Notes under the pieces: generated by a model | Databases searched by the model: none | The model's input: the letters and a program-made list of their open reading frames with translations, nothing else | What the model was told of the DNA's origin: nothing | Assembly (NCBI RefSeq): GCF_000730665.1 | Contig: NZ_BBIV01000006.1 | Location: 177,635 to 241,634, forward strand | Reading direction: 5' to 3' | DNA: 64,000 nucleotides | From: Pseudomonas plecoglossicida NBRC 103162 = DSM 15088 | GTDB lineage: Bacteria > Pseudomonadota > Gammaproteobacteria > Pseudomonadales > Pseudomonadaceae | Part shown: positions 43,127-52,824 of the stretch, in pieces | Position numbering within the stretch: position 1 is the stretch's first letter | How the letters are laid out: every line of letters begins with the position of its first letter | Translations under genes and position numbers: made by a program

Positions 43127-43551
43127 TTCTTCGCTGCCGTCTCGAGACCTACCAGACCGACCTTGAGGTAGCCGGCCGCGCGCATGTTGTTCATCACTTC
43201 CATCAGGTCACCGTAATCCACCCCCTTGTCGGCCTGGAAGAAGATGGTGGTTTCCTTGTCACCCTTGGTCTTGGCATCGAGCATCGCGCCAAGCTGTTCG
43301 GGGGCAGGCACCTGATCGTCGCCGACATACAGCTTCTGGTCGGCCTTGACGCTGACGAACACCGGTTTCTCGGGCCTCGGTGCCGGTTTGGCGGTCGAGG
43401 CCGGCAGGTCGACCTTGATGTCGACCGTGGCCAGGGGAGCGGCGACCATGAAGATGATCAGCAGCACCAGCATCACGTCGATGAACGGCGTGACGTTGAT
43501 TTCGTGGTTTTCGGCGAGGTCGTCGCCACCTTCGTTGAGATGCAGGCCCAT
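43123..43551 (-). CDS. exbD: ExbD biopolymer transport protein
   Basis: A 142-residue protein with one membrane helix containing the proton-carrying Asp in NVTPFIDVMLVLLIIFMVAAPLATVDI (Asp of PFIDVMLVLL). The periplasmic C-terminal domain follows (LPASTAKPAPRPEKPVFVSVKADQKLYVGDD). It forms the proton-driven motor with ExbB that energises TonB. It lies 3 bp after exbB and overlaps tonB by 4 bp. Confidence 0.95.
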   Translation of the reverse strand: MGLHLNEGGDDLAENHEINVTPFIDVMLVLLIIFMVAAPLATVDIKVDLPASTAKPAPRPEKPVFVSVKADQKLYVGDDQVPAPEQLGAMLDAKTKGDKETTIFFQADKGVDYGDLMEVMNNMRAAGYLKVGLVGLETAAKK

Positions 43552-43554
43552 GGC

Positions 43555-44526
43555 TTACCCTACTTTCACCATGTGCGGGGCAGCGCGCTCGCTACCCTGG
43601 TGGTCTAGGTCACGGCTGACCAGCAGCAGGACCTGTGCCGATGCGTCGGAAACCTGCGCCTTGTAGCCGGCGATGGAGCGGGCGAAGACGTTGTAGATGA
43701 CCACGGCCGGGATTGCCGCGACCAGGCCCAGAGCGGTGGCCAGCAAGGCCTCGGCGATGCCTGGAGCAACCACGGCCAGGTTGGTGGTCTGGGTCTTGGC
43801 GATGCCGATGAAGCTGTTCATGATGCCCCAGACGGTACCGAACAGACCGACGAACGGTGCGGTGGAACCAATGGTGGCCAGCACGCCGGTGCCGCTGCTC
43901 ATGTTACGGCCGCTGGCGTGAACCAGGCGCTCCAGGCGGAAGCTGACGCGCTCCTTGATACCTTCCTTTTCGCGGGCGTTGGCCGACAGGCGCATCTCTT
44001 CGAGGGCATCGTGGACCAAGGTATGGGCCAGGGTGCCTTCCTTGTTGGAGTGGTCGCTGGCTTCCTTGAGGGTGGCGGACTTCTTCAGCAGGGCGATCTC
44101 GCCACGCAGCCGACGCTTGGCGCCCATCAGTTCGAAGCCTTTGGCGATCCAGATGGTCCAGGTGATGATCGAGGCGATGGCCAGGCCGATCATCACGGCC
44201 TTCACCACCACGTCGGCGTTCTTGTACATGCCCCAAGGGGACAGGTCGTGGGCCATGCCCAGGGAGGTGTCCTCGACCAGCGCTTCGGTGGCCGGGTCCA
44301 CCACTACCGGGGCGTCGGCCGCAACGGCAGCCTGGGCGTCGCCGGCAGGTGCCTGGCCTTCGGCGGCCGGGGCTGCCGGAGCGGTGGCGGCAGCGGGTGC
44401 GCTGGCGTTGGCAGTTGGCTCATCGGCCATGGCCACCGGGGCCAGCACCAGGCTGAACATCAGCGCGGCGATGGCGCGCCAGGCGCGCGACGGGGTTGGC
44501 GAAGCGGAAGGTTGAGTACGTGTCAT
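43555..44526 (-). CDS. exbB: ExbB, TonB-system energiser
   Basis: A 323-residue inner-membrane protein of the long ExbB type. The N terminus has a signal-like segment (AWRAIAALMFSLVLAPVAMA), then an Ala/Pro-rich periplasmic stretch of about 60 residues, and then three membrane helices: VKAVMIGLAIASIITWTIWI, GTGVLATIGSTAPFVGLFGTVWGIMNSF and GIAEALLATALGLVAAIPAVVIYN. The latter two carry the TolQ/ExbB channel motifs. It is the first gene of exbB-exbD-tonB. The 190-bp upstream region is AT-rich; iron control is expected for the family but I could not recognise a clear Fur box. Confidence 0.94.
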   Translation of the reverse strand: MTRTQPSASPTPSRAWRAIAALMFSLVLAPVAMADEPTANASAPAAATAPAAPAAEGQAPAGDAQAAVAADAPVVVDPATEALVEDTSLGMAHDLSPWGMYKNADVVVKAVMIGLAIASIITWTIWIAKGFELMGAKRRLRGEIALLKKSATLKEASDHSNKEGTLAHTLVHDALEEMRLSANAREKEGIKERVSFRLERLVHASGRNMSSGTGVLATIGSTAPFVGLFGTVWGIMNSFIGIAKTQTTNLAVVAPGIAEALLATALGLVAAIPAVVIYNVFARSIAGYKAQVSDASAQVLLLVSRDLDHQGSERAAPHMVKVG

Positions 44527-44718
44527 GCTGGCCGGACCTGATGAAGAAAAAAGTGAGCGTTCTCCAAGGCCTCTCGAGATAGGCCGAGAACAAATAGGGG
44601 GCCATTATTGCAAGTAATTCTTGTTAACAAAAGTAATCTTGTTGCTTTTTTCAACCTTGGTATAGCCGCTTATCGCGTAATCCAGATAGTCTGACCCTTT
44701 GGGAAAAGGACTATTTCG

Positions 44719-45576
44719 ATGTCAGACCTTTCCGCTGTCATTGTGGGTTGTGGTGATGTTGGGGGGCGTCTGGCCCAGCAACTGCTGGCCTCTGGCTGGC
44801 AAGTGAGCGGCCTGCGGCGCTCTGTCGGGCAGCTACCGCCAGGCGTAGCGCCCATCGCTGCCGACCTCTCGGATACGCACATACCCCAGGCCTGGCCGCA
44901 ACAGTCACCGGATTACCTGGTGTATTGCGTCGCGGCCAGCCAGCACGATGAGGCAGGTTATCAAGCGGCCTACGTCGAAGGTTTGCGCAACGTATTGGCG
45001 TGGCTGGCCGCGCGTGGGCAGCGACCGCGGCGTTTGCTGTTCGTCTCCAGCAGCAGTGTGTTCGCGCAAAAGGACGGGGAGTGGATCGACGAGACCGCTG
45101 CCACCGAACCGCAGGGCTATTCCGGGCGGGTGATGCTGGAGGCCGAACGGCTGGCGCTCGAGAGTGGCATCCCGGCCAGTGTCGTGCGCTTGACCGGGAT
45201 CTATGGACCCGGCCGCGAGTGGTTGCTGAGCCAGGTGCGCCAGGGCTATCGGGTGGCTGAAGAGCCGCCGTTGTATGGCAACCGCATTCATGCCGAAGAT
45301 GCCGCAAGCCTGTTGGCCTTTCTGCTGCAAGCCGACGTTGAGGGAGTGGCGCTGGACGATTGCTATATAGGTGTCGATGACGACCCGGCGCCGCTGGCCG
45401 AGGTAGTGGCCTGGTTGCGGGCGTACATGGGGGTTACCGAGTGGTCGGATGAGCAGCGGGTGCGGCGTACCGGCAGCAAGCGCTGCAGCAATGCGCGGGT
45501 GCGGGCGTTGGGTTGGGTGCCGGCATATCCGAGTTACAAGGAAGGGTATGCGGCCATTCTGCAGGGTAAGGGCTGA
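44719..45576 (+). CDS. NAD-dependent epimerase/dehydratase (YeeZ-like)
   Basis: A 285-residue protein of the extended short-chain dehydrogenase family. The Rossmann motif VIVGCGDVGGRLAQQLL is at residues 8-24. Atypical SDR features follow: FVSSSSVFAQKDGEWIDE, where the usual YxxxK is not in its classical form, and VVRLTGIYGPGREWLL. YeeZ-type proteins are cytoplasmic and of unsure substrate. AAAAGGA lies 9 bp before the ATG at 44719. It is divergent from exbB and convergent with a lipoprotein gene across a REP palindrome. Confidence 0.85.
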   Translation: MSDLSAVIVGCGDVGGRLAQQLLASGWQVSGLRRSVGQLPPGVAPIAADLSDTHIPQAWPQQSPDYLVYCVAASQHDEAGYQAAYVEGLRNVLAWLAARGQRPRRLLFVSSSSVFAQKDGEWIDETAATEPQGYSGRVMLEAERLALESGIPASVVRLTGIYGPGREWLLSQVRQGYRVAEEPPLYGNRIHAEDAASLLAFLLQADVEGVALDDCYIGVDDDPAPLAEVVAWLRAYMGVTEWSDEQRVRRTGSKRCSNARVRALGWVPAYPSYKEGYAAILQGKG

Positions 45577-45583
45577 GTCTGCA

Positions 45584-45615
45584 GGCCTCATCGCCGGCTT
45601 GCCGGCGATAGGGCC
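45584..45615. repeat. Short REP palindrome
   Basis: GGCCTCATCGCCGGCTTGCCGGCGATAGGGCC: a single compact copy, itself a near-perfect palindrome, between two convergent genes. It may act as a bidirectional terminator. Confidence 0.85.
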
Positions 45616-45639
45616 AGTAAAGTCAGCTCAAGCCTGAAG

Positions 45640-46365
45640 CTAGTCGCGCTCCAGCACCCACTGCCGCTTACCCGCCGCCAATTGCGGCATCTCATCCGCC
45701 TGTGCACGGTTCACCGCTTGGAAAATCTCCAGCTTGTCGCCATCGCGCTTGAAGATGAACGGCGCGCCACGCTGGTTGCGCTCCAGCCACAGGCTGTCGT
45801 TGCTGCCGCCCATGCTGGCGCAGTCGCCGGCCAGGCACAGGGCGTAACGGTCCGGGCCTGGCAGGCCGGTCACGCTGCCGTTGTCGGCGAAATGCACCAC
45901 ACCGCCCTTGCCCTGGCCTTCGACAATCTTCCACTCGCCGCCCATGTAGGCCTGGTACAGCGCTTTCTCGAAGCTGCCACCCAGTGGCGCAGCGCCCGCT
46001 TGTTTGGCGCGCACGAACGTCTGTTTGGCGCCGGAAGCGTCGGTGGTTTGCAGTTCATCGCCGTCCAGTGCCAGTTGTTCTGTCTGGCCGCCCTCGAAGC
46101 TGGCCTGCCATTGCTTGTCATTGGCGCTCAACTGGCCGTCGGCGGCCTCGAAGCCATTGCTGTAGCTGGCCTGCTGGTTGGCCACATCGAGTTTCCACTC
46201 GAATACCGGGCCGTGTTCGTTCAGGGCCTGGCGCAGGCTGCCACCCTTGATGGCGGCCTTGATGGCGTCCTGGTTGATCCAGGTGCCGTTGAAATCTTCG
46301 GGTTTGTGGCTGGCGCAGCCGCCCAGGAGCAGGGCTGCCAGCGCGAGAGGCAGTGCTTGACGCAT
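45640..46365 (-). CDS. Hypothetical lipoprotein
   Basis: A 241-residue protein starting MRQALPLALAALLLGGCASHKP: a lipoprotein signal with the lipobox LLGGC, so Cys17 is the lipidation site. Mature sequence repeats a beta-hairpin-like pattern (FEWKLDVANQQASYSN, WQASFEGGQTEQLALDGD, GVVHFADNGSVTGLPG). Two cysteines near residues 178 and 183 (ALCLAGDCASMGG) could form a disulphide. No family function is recognised. The ATG at 46365 preserves the signal. It is downstream of ridA by 55 bp on the same strand. Confidence 0.8.
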   Translation of the reverse strand: MRQALPLALAALLLGGCASHKPEDFNGTWINQDAIKAAIKGGSLRQALNEHGPVFEWKLDVANQQASYSNGFEAADGQLSANDKQWQASFEGGQTEQLALDGDELQTTDASGAKQTFVRAKQAGAAPLGGSFEKALYQAYMGGEWKIVEGQGKGGVVHFADNGSVTGLPGPDRYALCLAGDCASMGGSNDSLWLERNQRGAPFIFKRDGDKLEIFQAVNRAQADEMPQLAAGKRQWVLERD

Positions 46366-46420
46366 GATGGGATAACCTTGAACAGGAAGGTGACGGGCAG
46401 GGCGCCCGTCACCAGCGGCA

Positions 46421-46801
46421 TCACTCGATGACCAGGATGGCGTCCATTTCGACCTGCGAGCCTTTCGGCAGCGCGGCAACGCCAATGGCGGCGCGGGCTG
46501 GGTAGGGCTGCTCGAAGTAGCGGCCCATCACCTCGTTGACCTTGGCGAAATGGCTGAGGTCGGTGAGGAAGATGTTCAGCTTGACGATGTCCTTGAACGA
46601 ACCGCCAGCGGCTTCGGCCACGGCCTTGAGGTTCTCGAACACCTGCACGGTCTGGGCTTCGAAGCCTTCGACCAGTTCCATGGTTTTCGGGTCCAGCGGG
46701 ATCTGGCCCGACATGTACACGGTATTGCCGGCCTTGATCGCCTGCGAGTAAGTGCCGATGGCCGCTGGGGCCTTGTCGCTGTTGATGACGGTCTTGCTCA
46801 T
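46421..46801 (-). CDS. ridA: RidA family reactive imine/enamine deaminase
   Basis: A 126-residue RidA (YjgF/UK114) protein, which hydrolyses the reactive 2-aminoacrylate formed by PLP enzymes. Family features are [29 protein letters not shown], then [14 protein letters not shown] and [22 protein letters not shown] with the catalytic Arg in the PARAA segment. It follows spoT by 23 bp on the same strand, an arrangement shared with many gammaproteobacteria. Confidence 0.94.
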   Translation of the reverse strand: MSKTVINSDKAPAAIGTYSQAIKAGNTVYMSGQIPLDPKTMELVEGFEAQTVQVFENLKAVAEAAGGSFKDIVKLNIFLTDLSHFAKVNEVMGRYFEQPYPARAAIGVAALPKGSQVEMDAILVIE

Positions 46802-46824
46802 GATGACTCCTTGCGGTTGGCGGA

Positions 46825-48933
46825 CTACGTACGCATGCGGGTGATGCGGACCACGCCGGTCAGCGTACGCAGTTTCTTGATCACACGAGCCAGGTGCACG
46901 CGGTCGTGCACGCTGACCACCAGTTGGACAACGCTGATACGACCGTCGCGTTCATCCATGCTGATCTTCTCGATGTTGCCGTCGGCGGCATTGACGCTGC
47001 TGGCCAGCAGGGCGATCAGGCCGCGCTGGTGCTCGAGCTCGACGCGCAGTTCGACGTTGAACTCACCGGTGATGTCCTTGGCCCAGGAGAGTTGCACGCA
47101 CTTCTCCGGGTTATGGCGGATTTCACTGATGTTGCGGCAGTTCTCCAGGTGCACGACCATGCCCTTGCCGGCCGACAGGTGGCCGACGATCGGGTCGCCC
47201 GGGATCGGCGTGCAGCACTTGGCGTAGCTCAGCACCAGGCCTTCGGTGCCGCGGATCGCCAGCGGGCCTTCCGGCGCCGGCAACGGTTCGCCTTCGGCTG
47301 ACAGCAGGCGACGGGCGACCACATAGGCCATGCGGTTGCCCAGGCCGATGTCTTCGAGCAGGTCTTCGATCAACTCCAGGCGGTATTCGGTCAATATCGA
47401 CTGGATACGCTCGTGGGGGATCTGTTCCAGGCTGCTGTCGAAGCCGGTCAATACCTTGTTCAGCAGGCGCTCGCCGAGGCTGATCGACTCGGAGCGACGC
47501 TGCTGCTTGAGCGCGTGACGGATGTGCGTGCGCGCCTTGCCGGTGACCACGAAGTTGAGCCAGGCCGGATTGGGTCGCGCGCCGGGGGCGCTGACGATTT
47601 CCACCGTGGAGCCGCTCTGCAGCGGCTCGGACAACGGCGCCAGGCGCCGGTTGATGCGGCAGGCGATGCAGCTGTTACCGACGTCGGTATGCACCGCGTA
47701 GGCGAAGTCGACGGCTGTGGAGCCTTTGGGCAGCTCCATGATCCGCCCTTTCGGGGTGAAGACGTAGACCTCGTCCGGGAACAGGTCGATCTTCACGCTC
47801 TCGATGAATTCCAGCGAGTTGCCGGCACGCTGCTGCAGCTCGAGGATGCCCTTGACCCACTGACGGGCGCGGGCATGGCTGCCCTTGGGCTGCTCGTCGT
47901 CGTTGGACTTGTACAGCCAGTGCGCGGCGATGCCGTTGTTGGCCATCTCTTCCATTTCGTGGGTGCGAATCTGGATTTCGATGGGTACCCCGTGCATGCC
48001 GAACAAGGTGGTGTGCAACGACTGGTAGCCGTTGGCCTTGGGGATCGCGATGTAGTCCTTGAACCGGCCGGGCAGCGGCTTGTACAGGTTGTGCACGGCG
48101 CCGAGCACGCGGTAGCAGGTGTCGACCTTGTCGACGATGATGCGGAAGGCGTACACGTCCATGATCTCGTTGAAGGCGCGACGCTTGCCGCGCATCTTCT
48201 TGTAGATGCCATAGAGGTGCTTCTGCCGCCCGCTGACCTCGCCCTGGATGCCGTCGGCAGCCAGGCAGTTGGCCAGCGAGTGCTCGATCTTGGCGACGAT
48301 TTCCTTGCGGTTGCCGCGTGCGCTCTTGACCGCCCGGTGGATCAGCGACGAGCGCATCGGGTGCATGGCCTTGAAACCGAGGTCTTCGAATTCCACGCGC
48401 ACGGTGTGCATGCCCAGGCGATTGGCGATGGGGGCGTAGATTTCCAGGGTTTCCTTGGCGATGCGCCGGCGCTTTTCGCCCGACAGGACTTCCAGGGTGC
48501 GCATGTTGTGCAGGCGGTCGGCCAGCTTGACCAGGATCACGCGGATATCGCGGGCCATGGCCATGGCCATCTTCTGGAAGTTCTCGGCCTGCGCCTCGGC
48601 CTTGGTTTCGAAGTTCATCTGGGTCAGCTTGCTGACCCCATCGACCAGTTCGGCCACCGTCTCGCCAAACTGCTGGCTGAGGGCTTCCTTGGCGATGCCG
48701 GTGTCTTCGATCACGTCGTGCAGCATGGCCGCCATCAGGCTCTGATGGTCCATGTGCATGTCGGCGAGGATGCTGGCGACGGCCAGCGGATGGGTCACGT
48801 AGGGCTCGCCGCTGCGGCGGCGCTGCCCATCGTGCGCCTGTTCGGCGTAGAAGTAGGCCCGGCGAACCAGGTTGACCTGTTCGGGGCCCAGGTAGGTCGA
48901 CAGCCGTTCGGCTAAGGCTTCTATGCCCGGCAT
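46825..48933 (-). CDS. spoT: Bifunctional (p)ppGpp synthetase/hydrolase SpoT
   Basis: A 702-residue enzyme of the stringent response. Domains in order: HD hydrolase (residues about 20-200, with HD in [11 protein letters not shown] and [15 protein letters not shown]), synthetase (about 230-350, [27 protein letters not shown] and [10 protein letters not shown]), TGS (about 385-445, [25 protein letters not shown]), helical/ZFD region with CC in [16 protein letters not shown], and a C-terminal ACT domain. The HD site is intact, so it should degrade as well as make (p)ppGpp. The ATG at 48933 ([11 protein letters not shown]) is chosen. It follows rpoZ in the same direction with a 59-bp gap. Confidence 0.96.
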   Translation of the reverse strand: MPGIEALAERLSTYLGPEQVNLVRRAYFYAEQAHDGQRRRSGEPYVTHPLAVASILADMHMDHQSLMAAMLHDVIEDTGIAKEALSQQFGETVAELVDGVSKLTQMNFETKAEAQAENFQKMAMAMARDIRVILVKLADRLHNMRTLEVLSGEKRRRIAKETLEIYAPIANRLGMHTVRVEFEDLGFKAMHPMRSSLIHRAVKSARGNRKEIVAKIEHSLANCLAADGIQGEVSGRQKHLYGIYKKMRGKRRAFNEIMDVYAFRIIVDKVDTCYRVLGAVHNLYKPLPGRFKDYIAIPKANGYQSLHTTLFGMHGVPIEIQIRTHEMEEMANNGIAAHWLYKSNDDEQPKGSHARARQWVKGILELQQRAGNSLEFIESVKIDLFPDEVYVFTPKGRIMELPKGSTAVDFAYAVHTDVGNSCIACRINRRLAPLSEPLQSGSTVEIVSAPGARPNPAWLNFVVTGKARTHIRHALKQQRRSESISLGERLLNKVLTGFDSSLEQIPHERIQSILTEYRLELIEDLLEDIGLGNRMAYVVARRLLSAEGEPLPAPEGPLAIRGTEGLVLSYAKCCTPIPGDPIVGHLSAGKGMVVHLENCRNISEIRHNPEKCVQLSWAKDITGEFNVELRVELEHQRGLIALLASSVNAADGNIEKISMDERDGRISVVQLVVSVHDRVHLARVIKKLRTLTGVVRITRMRT

Positions 48934-48992
48934 GATTTCACCTCTTGCCGAGGAAGAGGGCCTTGTGCCGCGCAACGTCGACCAGGCATGGA

Positions 48993-49256
48993 TCAGACAG
49001 CCTCGTTGGACTCGTCCTCGAACGCGGCGAAGACCGGATCCTCGGTGACGATCTCTTCGGCGGCGATGAACTCGGGGGTGACGATACCTTCGGCGATCTC
49101 GCGCAGGGCGACCACGGTCGGTTTGTCGTTTTCCCACGCTACGCGCGGCTCTTTGCCGCCGGTAGCCAGCTGACGGGCGCGCTTGGTCGAGAGCATGACC
49201 AGCTCAAAACGGTTATCCACGTGTTCCAGGCAGTCTTCAACAGTTACGCGGGCCAT
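48993..49256 (-). CDS. rpoZ: RNA polymerase omega subunit
   Basis: An 87-residue omega subunit. The N-terminal conserved region [34 protein letters not shown] is intact, followed by the variable acidic tail. It helps assemble beta-prime and takes part in ppGpp binding, which suits its position before spoT. The start at 49256 is the family's. The usual upstream partner gmk is not adjacent here but lies about 5 kb away beyond a polyamine cassette. Confidence 0.95.
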   Translation of the reverse strand: MARVTVEDCLEHVDNRFELVMLSTKRARQLATGGKEPRVAWENDKPTVVALREIAEGIVTPEFIAAEEIVTEDPVFAAFEDESNEAV

Positions 49257-49378
49257 GGTCTTCCTCAGTAGCAAATGCGGTGGGCGTGCAGCCCAAGATG
49301 GGCAGGCGGACTCGATAGTTTAAAAAATCACCAGCCAATAGGGAAGCGCTGTTTTACCCGATGGACCTGCGGTGGCTG

Positions 49379-49457
49379 CATCGCTGGCAAGCCAGCGCCC
49401 ACAGTTGCCGAGATCACCGCGCTCCCTGTGGGAGCCGGCTTACCGGCGAAAGGGCCG
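49379..49457. repeat. Diverged REP pair between rpoZ and the LysR gene
   Basis: CATCGCTGGCAAGCCAGCGCCCACAG and the inverted CTGTGGGAGCCGGCTTACCGGCGAAAGGGCC are two REP copies with several changes, one pair-compensated (GCTGGC/GCCAGC). They lie upstream of rpoZ and downstream of the LysR gene. Confidence 0.8.
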
Positions 49458-49494
49458 CAGCAGACGCCTCGGCTACATGGGCCTGACGATACCC

Positions 49495-50367
49495 TCAGAG
49501 CATCGCGTCCCGCAACCGTGGCGTCAGCTCTTCGAACAAGGTCTGCACCGAACGCAGCGCCCGGCAATCCGGTCGCGTCAGCAACCACAGCTGGGTATCG
49601 CAACCGGGCAGGGGCCCGCTCAACGCGTCGACACCTGGCAGTGCATCCACCATGTAGTCGGGCAGTGCCGCCACGCCCATCCCGGTGCTTACCAACTGGG
49701 CGATGGTCGACATGCTGCTGCATTGATAGCGCGGGCTCAGCCCTGGGTACTGGCGGTTGCGCCAGACCACCGTGGGATGGTCCTGCATCGAATCGTCCGG
49801 TGCGATCCACGGTACGCTGCTGGCCGATTCGGTCAGGCGTTCGCGCCAGTGGGGCTGGCCGCAGATCACATAGGATGTGGAGCCCAGGCAGCGCCCGACC
49901 AGGTGCTCCGGCGGCGTGTTGGTCAGCCGCAGGGCGATGTCGGCATCGCGCCGGCTGAGGTTGGCGAAGGTATTGGAAGTGCCCATCTCCAGCGACAAGG
50001 CCGGGTAGTTCGGCATGAAGGCCGCCAGCGCCGGCAGCAGCAGGCTGTGCATCACCGCCTCGGTGCAGGTCAGGCGCACGGTGCCGCTGACCACCTGTTC
50101 ACCACTGCTCATGGCGATGCGCGCGGCATCCAGCGCCTGCTCCGCACGTTCGGCCTGTTCGGCCAAAGCCTGCGCGGTATCGGTCGGCAGGTAGCCTTTG
50201 CGGCTCTTGACGAAGAGCGCGGTGCCCAGCGCCGACTCGAGGCGACGGATCGAACGGAATACGGTGGAAACGTCCACTTTCAGCAGCTCGGCGGCCTTGG
50301 CCAACGAGCGCCCGCGCTCCAGGGCCAGGACCAGTGAGAGGTCGGCGTGGGTTATCTGATATTGCAT
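49495..50367 (-). CDS. LysR family transcriptional regulator of the polyamine cassette
   Basis: A 290-residue LysR protein with the HTH at the N terminus (LAKAAELLKVDVSTVFRSIRRLESALGT, about residues 22-49) and an effector domain. It is divergent from the gamma-glutamylputrescine ligase gene, so it probably regulates that cassette. The ATG at 50367 (MQYQITHADL) lies inside a TGCAT-TG-ATGCA inverted repeat, a possible autoregulatory site. An upstream ATG at 50418 is possible but would add an unusual leader. The effector, perhaps a polyamine intermediate, is inferred from context. Confidence 0.85.
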   Translation of the reverse strand: MQYQITHADLSLVLALERGRSLAKAAELLKVDVSTVFRSIRRLESALGTALFVKSRKGYLPTDTAQALAEQAERAEQALDAARIAMSSGEQVVSGTVRLTCTEAVMHSLLLPALAAFMPNYPALSLEMGTSNTFANLSRRDADIALRLTNTPPEHLVGRCLGSTSYVICGQPHWRERLTESASSVPWIAPDDSMQDHPTVVWRNRQYPGLSPRYQCSSMSTIAQLVSTGMGVAALPDYMVDALPGVDALSGPLPGCDTQLWLLTRPDCRALRSVQTLFEELTPRLRDAML

Positions 50368-50573
50368 TGATGCACGCTCTGCTTGCTGAATTGCCAATGT
50401 CTGTTGCACTGAGGCCATTTTATAGTGGAACCGCCCCTGGGAATCAATGCGCCCGGTCGGGTAACCAATCCCCACGATGGGAAAGTGAAAAGAACAACAG
50501 CTGCAACCATCGTCGCCCGTGTGGCGCCAGCCGTATCCCCCACATCGCCGCAGCACATCAAAGGATGTACACC

Positions 50574-51956
50574 ATGACGTCGGTCACCCCGTGCGCCAGT
50601 TCTTCCAGCGAGATGAATGACTTCCTCCAGGCCCATCCGGACACTCAGTACGTCGATCTGCTGATCTCCGACATGAATGGCGTGGTACGTGGCAAGCGCA
50701 TCGAGCGGGCCAGCCTGCACAAGGTGTACGAGAAGGGTATCAACCTGCCGGCGTCGCTGTTCGCCCTGGACATCAATGGCTCTACCGTCGAAAGCACCGG
50801 GCTTGGCCTGGATATCGGCGATGCCGACCGTATCTGCTTCCCGATCCCCGGTACGCTGTCCGACGAGCCTTGGCAGAAGCGCCCGACCGCACAGCTGCTG
50901 ATGACCATGCACGAGCTGGACGGCGCGCCGTTCTTCGCCGACCCGCGCGAAGTGCTGCGCCAGGTGGTGAGCAAGTTCGACGACCTGGGCCTGGATATCT
51001 GCGCCGCGTTCGAGCTGGAGTTCTACCTGATCGACCAGGACAACCTCAACGGCCGTCCGCAGCCGCCGCGTTCGCCGATTTCGGGCAAGCGCCCACAGTC
51101 GACTCAGGTCTACCTCATCGACGACCTCGACGAATACGCCGACTGCCTGCAGGACATGCTGGAAGCGGCGAAGGAGCAAGGCCTGCCGGCCGATGCCATC
51201 GTCAAGGAAAGCGCCCCGGCGCAGTTCGAAGTCAACCTGCACCACGTCGCCGACCCGCTCAAGGCCTGCGACTACGCCATCCTGCTCAAGCGCCTGATCA
51301 AGAACGTTGCCTACGACCATGAAATGGACACCACGTTCATGGCCAAGCCTTACCCGGGCCAGGCGGGCAACGGCCTGCACGTGCATATCTCGCTGCTGGA
51401 CAAGAAGACCGGCAAGAACATCTTCAGCAACGATGACCCGCTGCAAAGCGATGCGCTGCGCCACGCCATTGGCGGCGTGCTGGCGACCATGCCCGCGTCG
51501 ATGGCCTTCCTCTGCCCGAACATCAACTCCTACCGCCGCTTCGGCGCGCAGTTCTACGTCCCCAATGCACCGAGCTGGGGCCTGGACAACCGCACCGTGG
51601 CGGTTCGCGTACCGACCGACAGTAGCGAGAACGTGCGCATCGAGCACCGCGTCGCCGGCGCCGATGCCAACCCGTACCTCATGCTCGCGGCGATCCTCGC
51701 CGGCATCCACCACGGCTTGACCTGCAAGGTCGAGCCAGGTGCGCCGATCGAAGGCAACTCCTACGAGCAGTTGGAACAAAGCCTGCCGAACAACCTGCGC
51801 GACGCCCTGCGCGCACTGGACGACAGCGAAGTCCTCAACCAATACATCAGCCCGGACTACATCGATATCTTCGTCGCCTGCAAGGAAAGCGAGCTGGCCG
51901 AGTTCGAAGTGTCGATCTCCGACCTCGAGTACAACTGGTACCTGCACACGGTGTAA
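50574..51956 (+). CDS. Gamma-glutamylputrescine synthetase (glutamine synthetase family)
   Basis: A 460-residue member of the glutamine synthetase superfamily. Catalytic segments: FELEFYLID (metal ligands), APAQFEVNLHH, KPYPGQAGNGLHVHISL, and RRFGAQFYVPNAPSWGLDNRTVAVRVP, all as in PuuA/SpuI-type gamma-glutamylpolyamine synthetases rather than GlnA. It ligates glutamate to putrescine or similar polyamines at the expense of ATP, the first step of the gamma-glutamylated route. AAAGGA lies 9 bp before the ATG at 50574. It is followed after 4 bp by the matching hydrolase and then a permease. Confidence 0.9.
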   Translation: MTSVTPCASSSSEMNDFLQAHPDTQYVDLLISDMNGVVRGKRIERASLHKVYEKGINLPASLFALDINGSTVESTGLGLDIGDADRICFPIPGTLSDEPWQKRPTAQLLMTMHELDGAPFFADPREVLRQVVSKFDDLGLDICAAFELEFYLIDQDNLNGRPQPPRSPISGKRPQSTQVYLIDDLDEYADCLQDMLEAAKEQGLPADAIVKESAPAQFEVNLHHVADPLKACDYAILLKRLIKNVAYDHEMDTTFMAKPYPGQAGNGLHVHISLLDKKTGKNIFSNDDPLQSDALRHAIGGVLATMPASMAFLCPNINSYRRFGAQFYVPNAPSWGLDNRTVAVRVPTDSSENVRIEHRVAGADANPYLMLAAILAGIHHGLTCKVEPGAPIEGNSYEQLEQSLPNNLRDALRALDDSEVLNQYISPDYIDIFVACKESELAEFEVSISDLEYNWYLHTV

Positions 51957-51960
51957 GCCC

Positions 51961-52710
51961 ATGAGCGCAAATGCGGTCCCCTTGATCGGTGTCAGCGCCT
52001 GCCGCCAGCAGGTTGGGAAGAACTCGTCGCACACGGTGGGCGACAAGTATGTCGAGGCCGCAGGGTTCGCCGGGCTGCCACTGATCCTGCCGGCGCGTGA
52101 CGGGGGCAGCGACACCCAGGCGTTGCTGGCCGGGCTCGATGGCATTCTTTTTACCGGCTCGCCTTCAAATATCGAGCCGCATCATTACAATGGCGCCCCC
52201 AGCGCGGAAGGCACCCGGCACGACCTTGCCCGTGACCGGCTGACCTTGCCGTTGCTGCAGGCCGCGATTGCCGCCGGCGTGCCGGTGTTGTGCATTTGCC
52301 GTGGTTTCCAGGAACTGAATGTGGCCCTTGGCGGCAGCCTGTATCAGCGCGTGCAGGAATTGCCAGGTTACCTGGACCACCGAGAACCTGAGGATGCACC
52401 CCTGGAGGTGCAATACGGCCCTCGTCATTCTGTCAGCGTTGCACCTGGCGGGATGTTCGAGCGCCTGGGCCTGGCCGCGCAGTTCGAGGTCAACTCGCTG
52501 CACAGCCAGGGTATCGACCGTCTGGCCCCAGGCCTGCGTGTCGAAGCACGGGCCCCCGATGGCCTGATCGAAGCGGTGTCGATGCCTGATGCCCCGGGCT
52601 TCGTGCTCGGTGTGCAGTGGCACCCGGAATGGCGTTTCGCCGAAAACCCGGTCTCTCGGAGCCTGTTCCAGGCGTTCCGCGAGGCCTGCATTGCCCATGC
52701 TGCACGGTAG
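51961..52710 (+). CDS. Gamma-glutamyl-gamma-aminobutyrate hydrolase family protein (PuuD-like)
   Basis: A 249-residue class I glutamine amidotransferase-like hydrolase. The nucleophile is Cys113 in LCICRGFQELN, and the catalytic His-Glu pair is in GVQWHPEW. The substrate loop GILFTGSPSNIEPHHY is also typical. It releases glutamate from gamma-glutamyl-GABA, closing the polyamine degradation route begun by the upstream ligase. The start is 4 bp after that gene's stop, so they are co-translated. Confidence 0.92.
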   Translation: MSANAVPLIGVSACRQQVGKNSSHTVGDKYVEAAGFAGLPLILPARDGGSDTQALLAGLDGILFTGSPSNIEPHHYNGAPSAEGTRHDLARDRLTLPLLQAAIAAGVPVLCICRGFQELNVALGGSLYQRVQELPGYLDHREPEDAPLEVQYGPRHSVSVAPGGMFERLGLAAQFEVNSLHSQGIDRLAPGLRVEARAPDGLIEAVSMPDAPGFVLGVQWHPEWRFAENPVSRSLFQAFREACIAHAAR

Positions 52711-52824
52711 GAACATTACCCGAAGGTCTTGGATGACTGACATCGACTCGCAAGCTTTCAATGAGTGAAAGCGCCTTGCTTGCAAGGCCTGTGACAACAA
52801 TTCCAATAGTTACGGCATTTTCTC

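Noticed and set aside
44527..44718. Fur box before exbB
   Set aside because: The stretch is AT-rich and iron control is expected, but no array of GATAAT-like hexamers could be aligned well enough to claim one.
49209..49219. DnaA-like TTATCCACG inside rpoZ
   Set aside because: A single near match with one mismatch at an isolated place; expected by chance.
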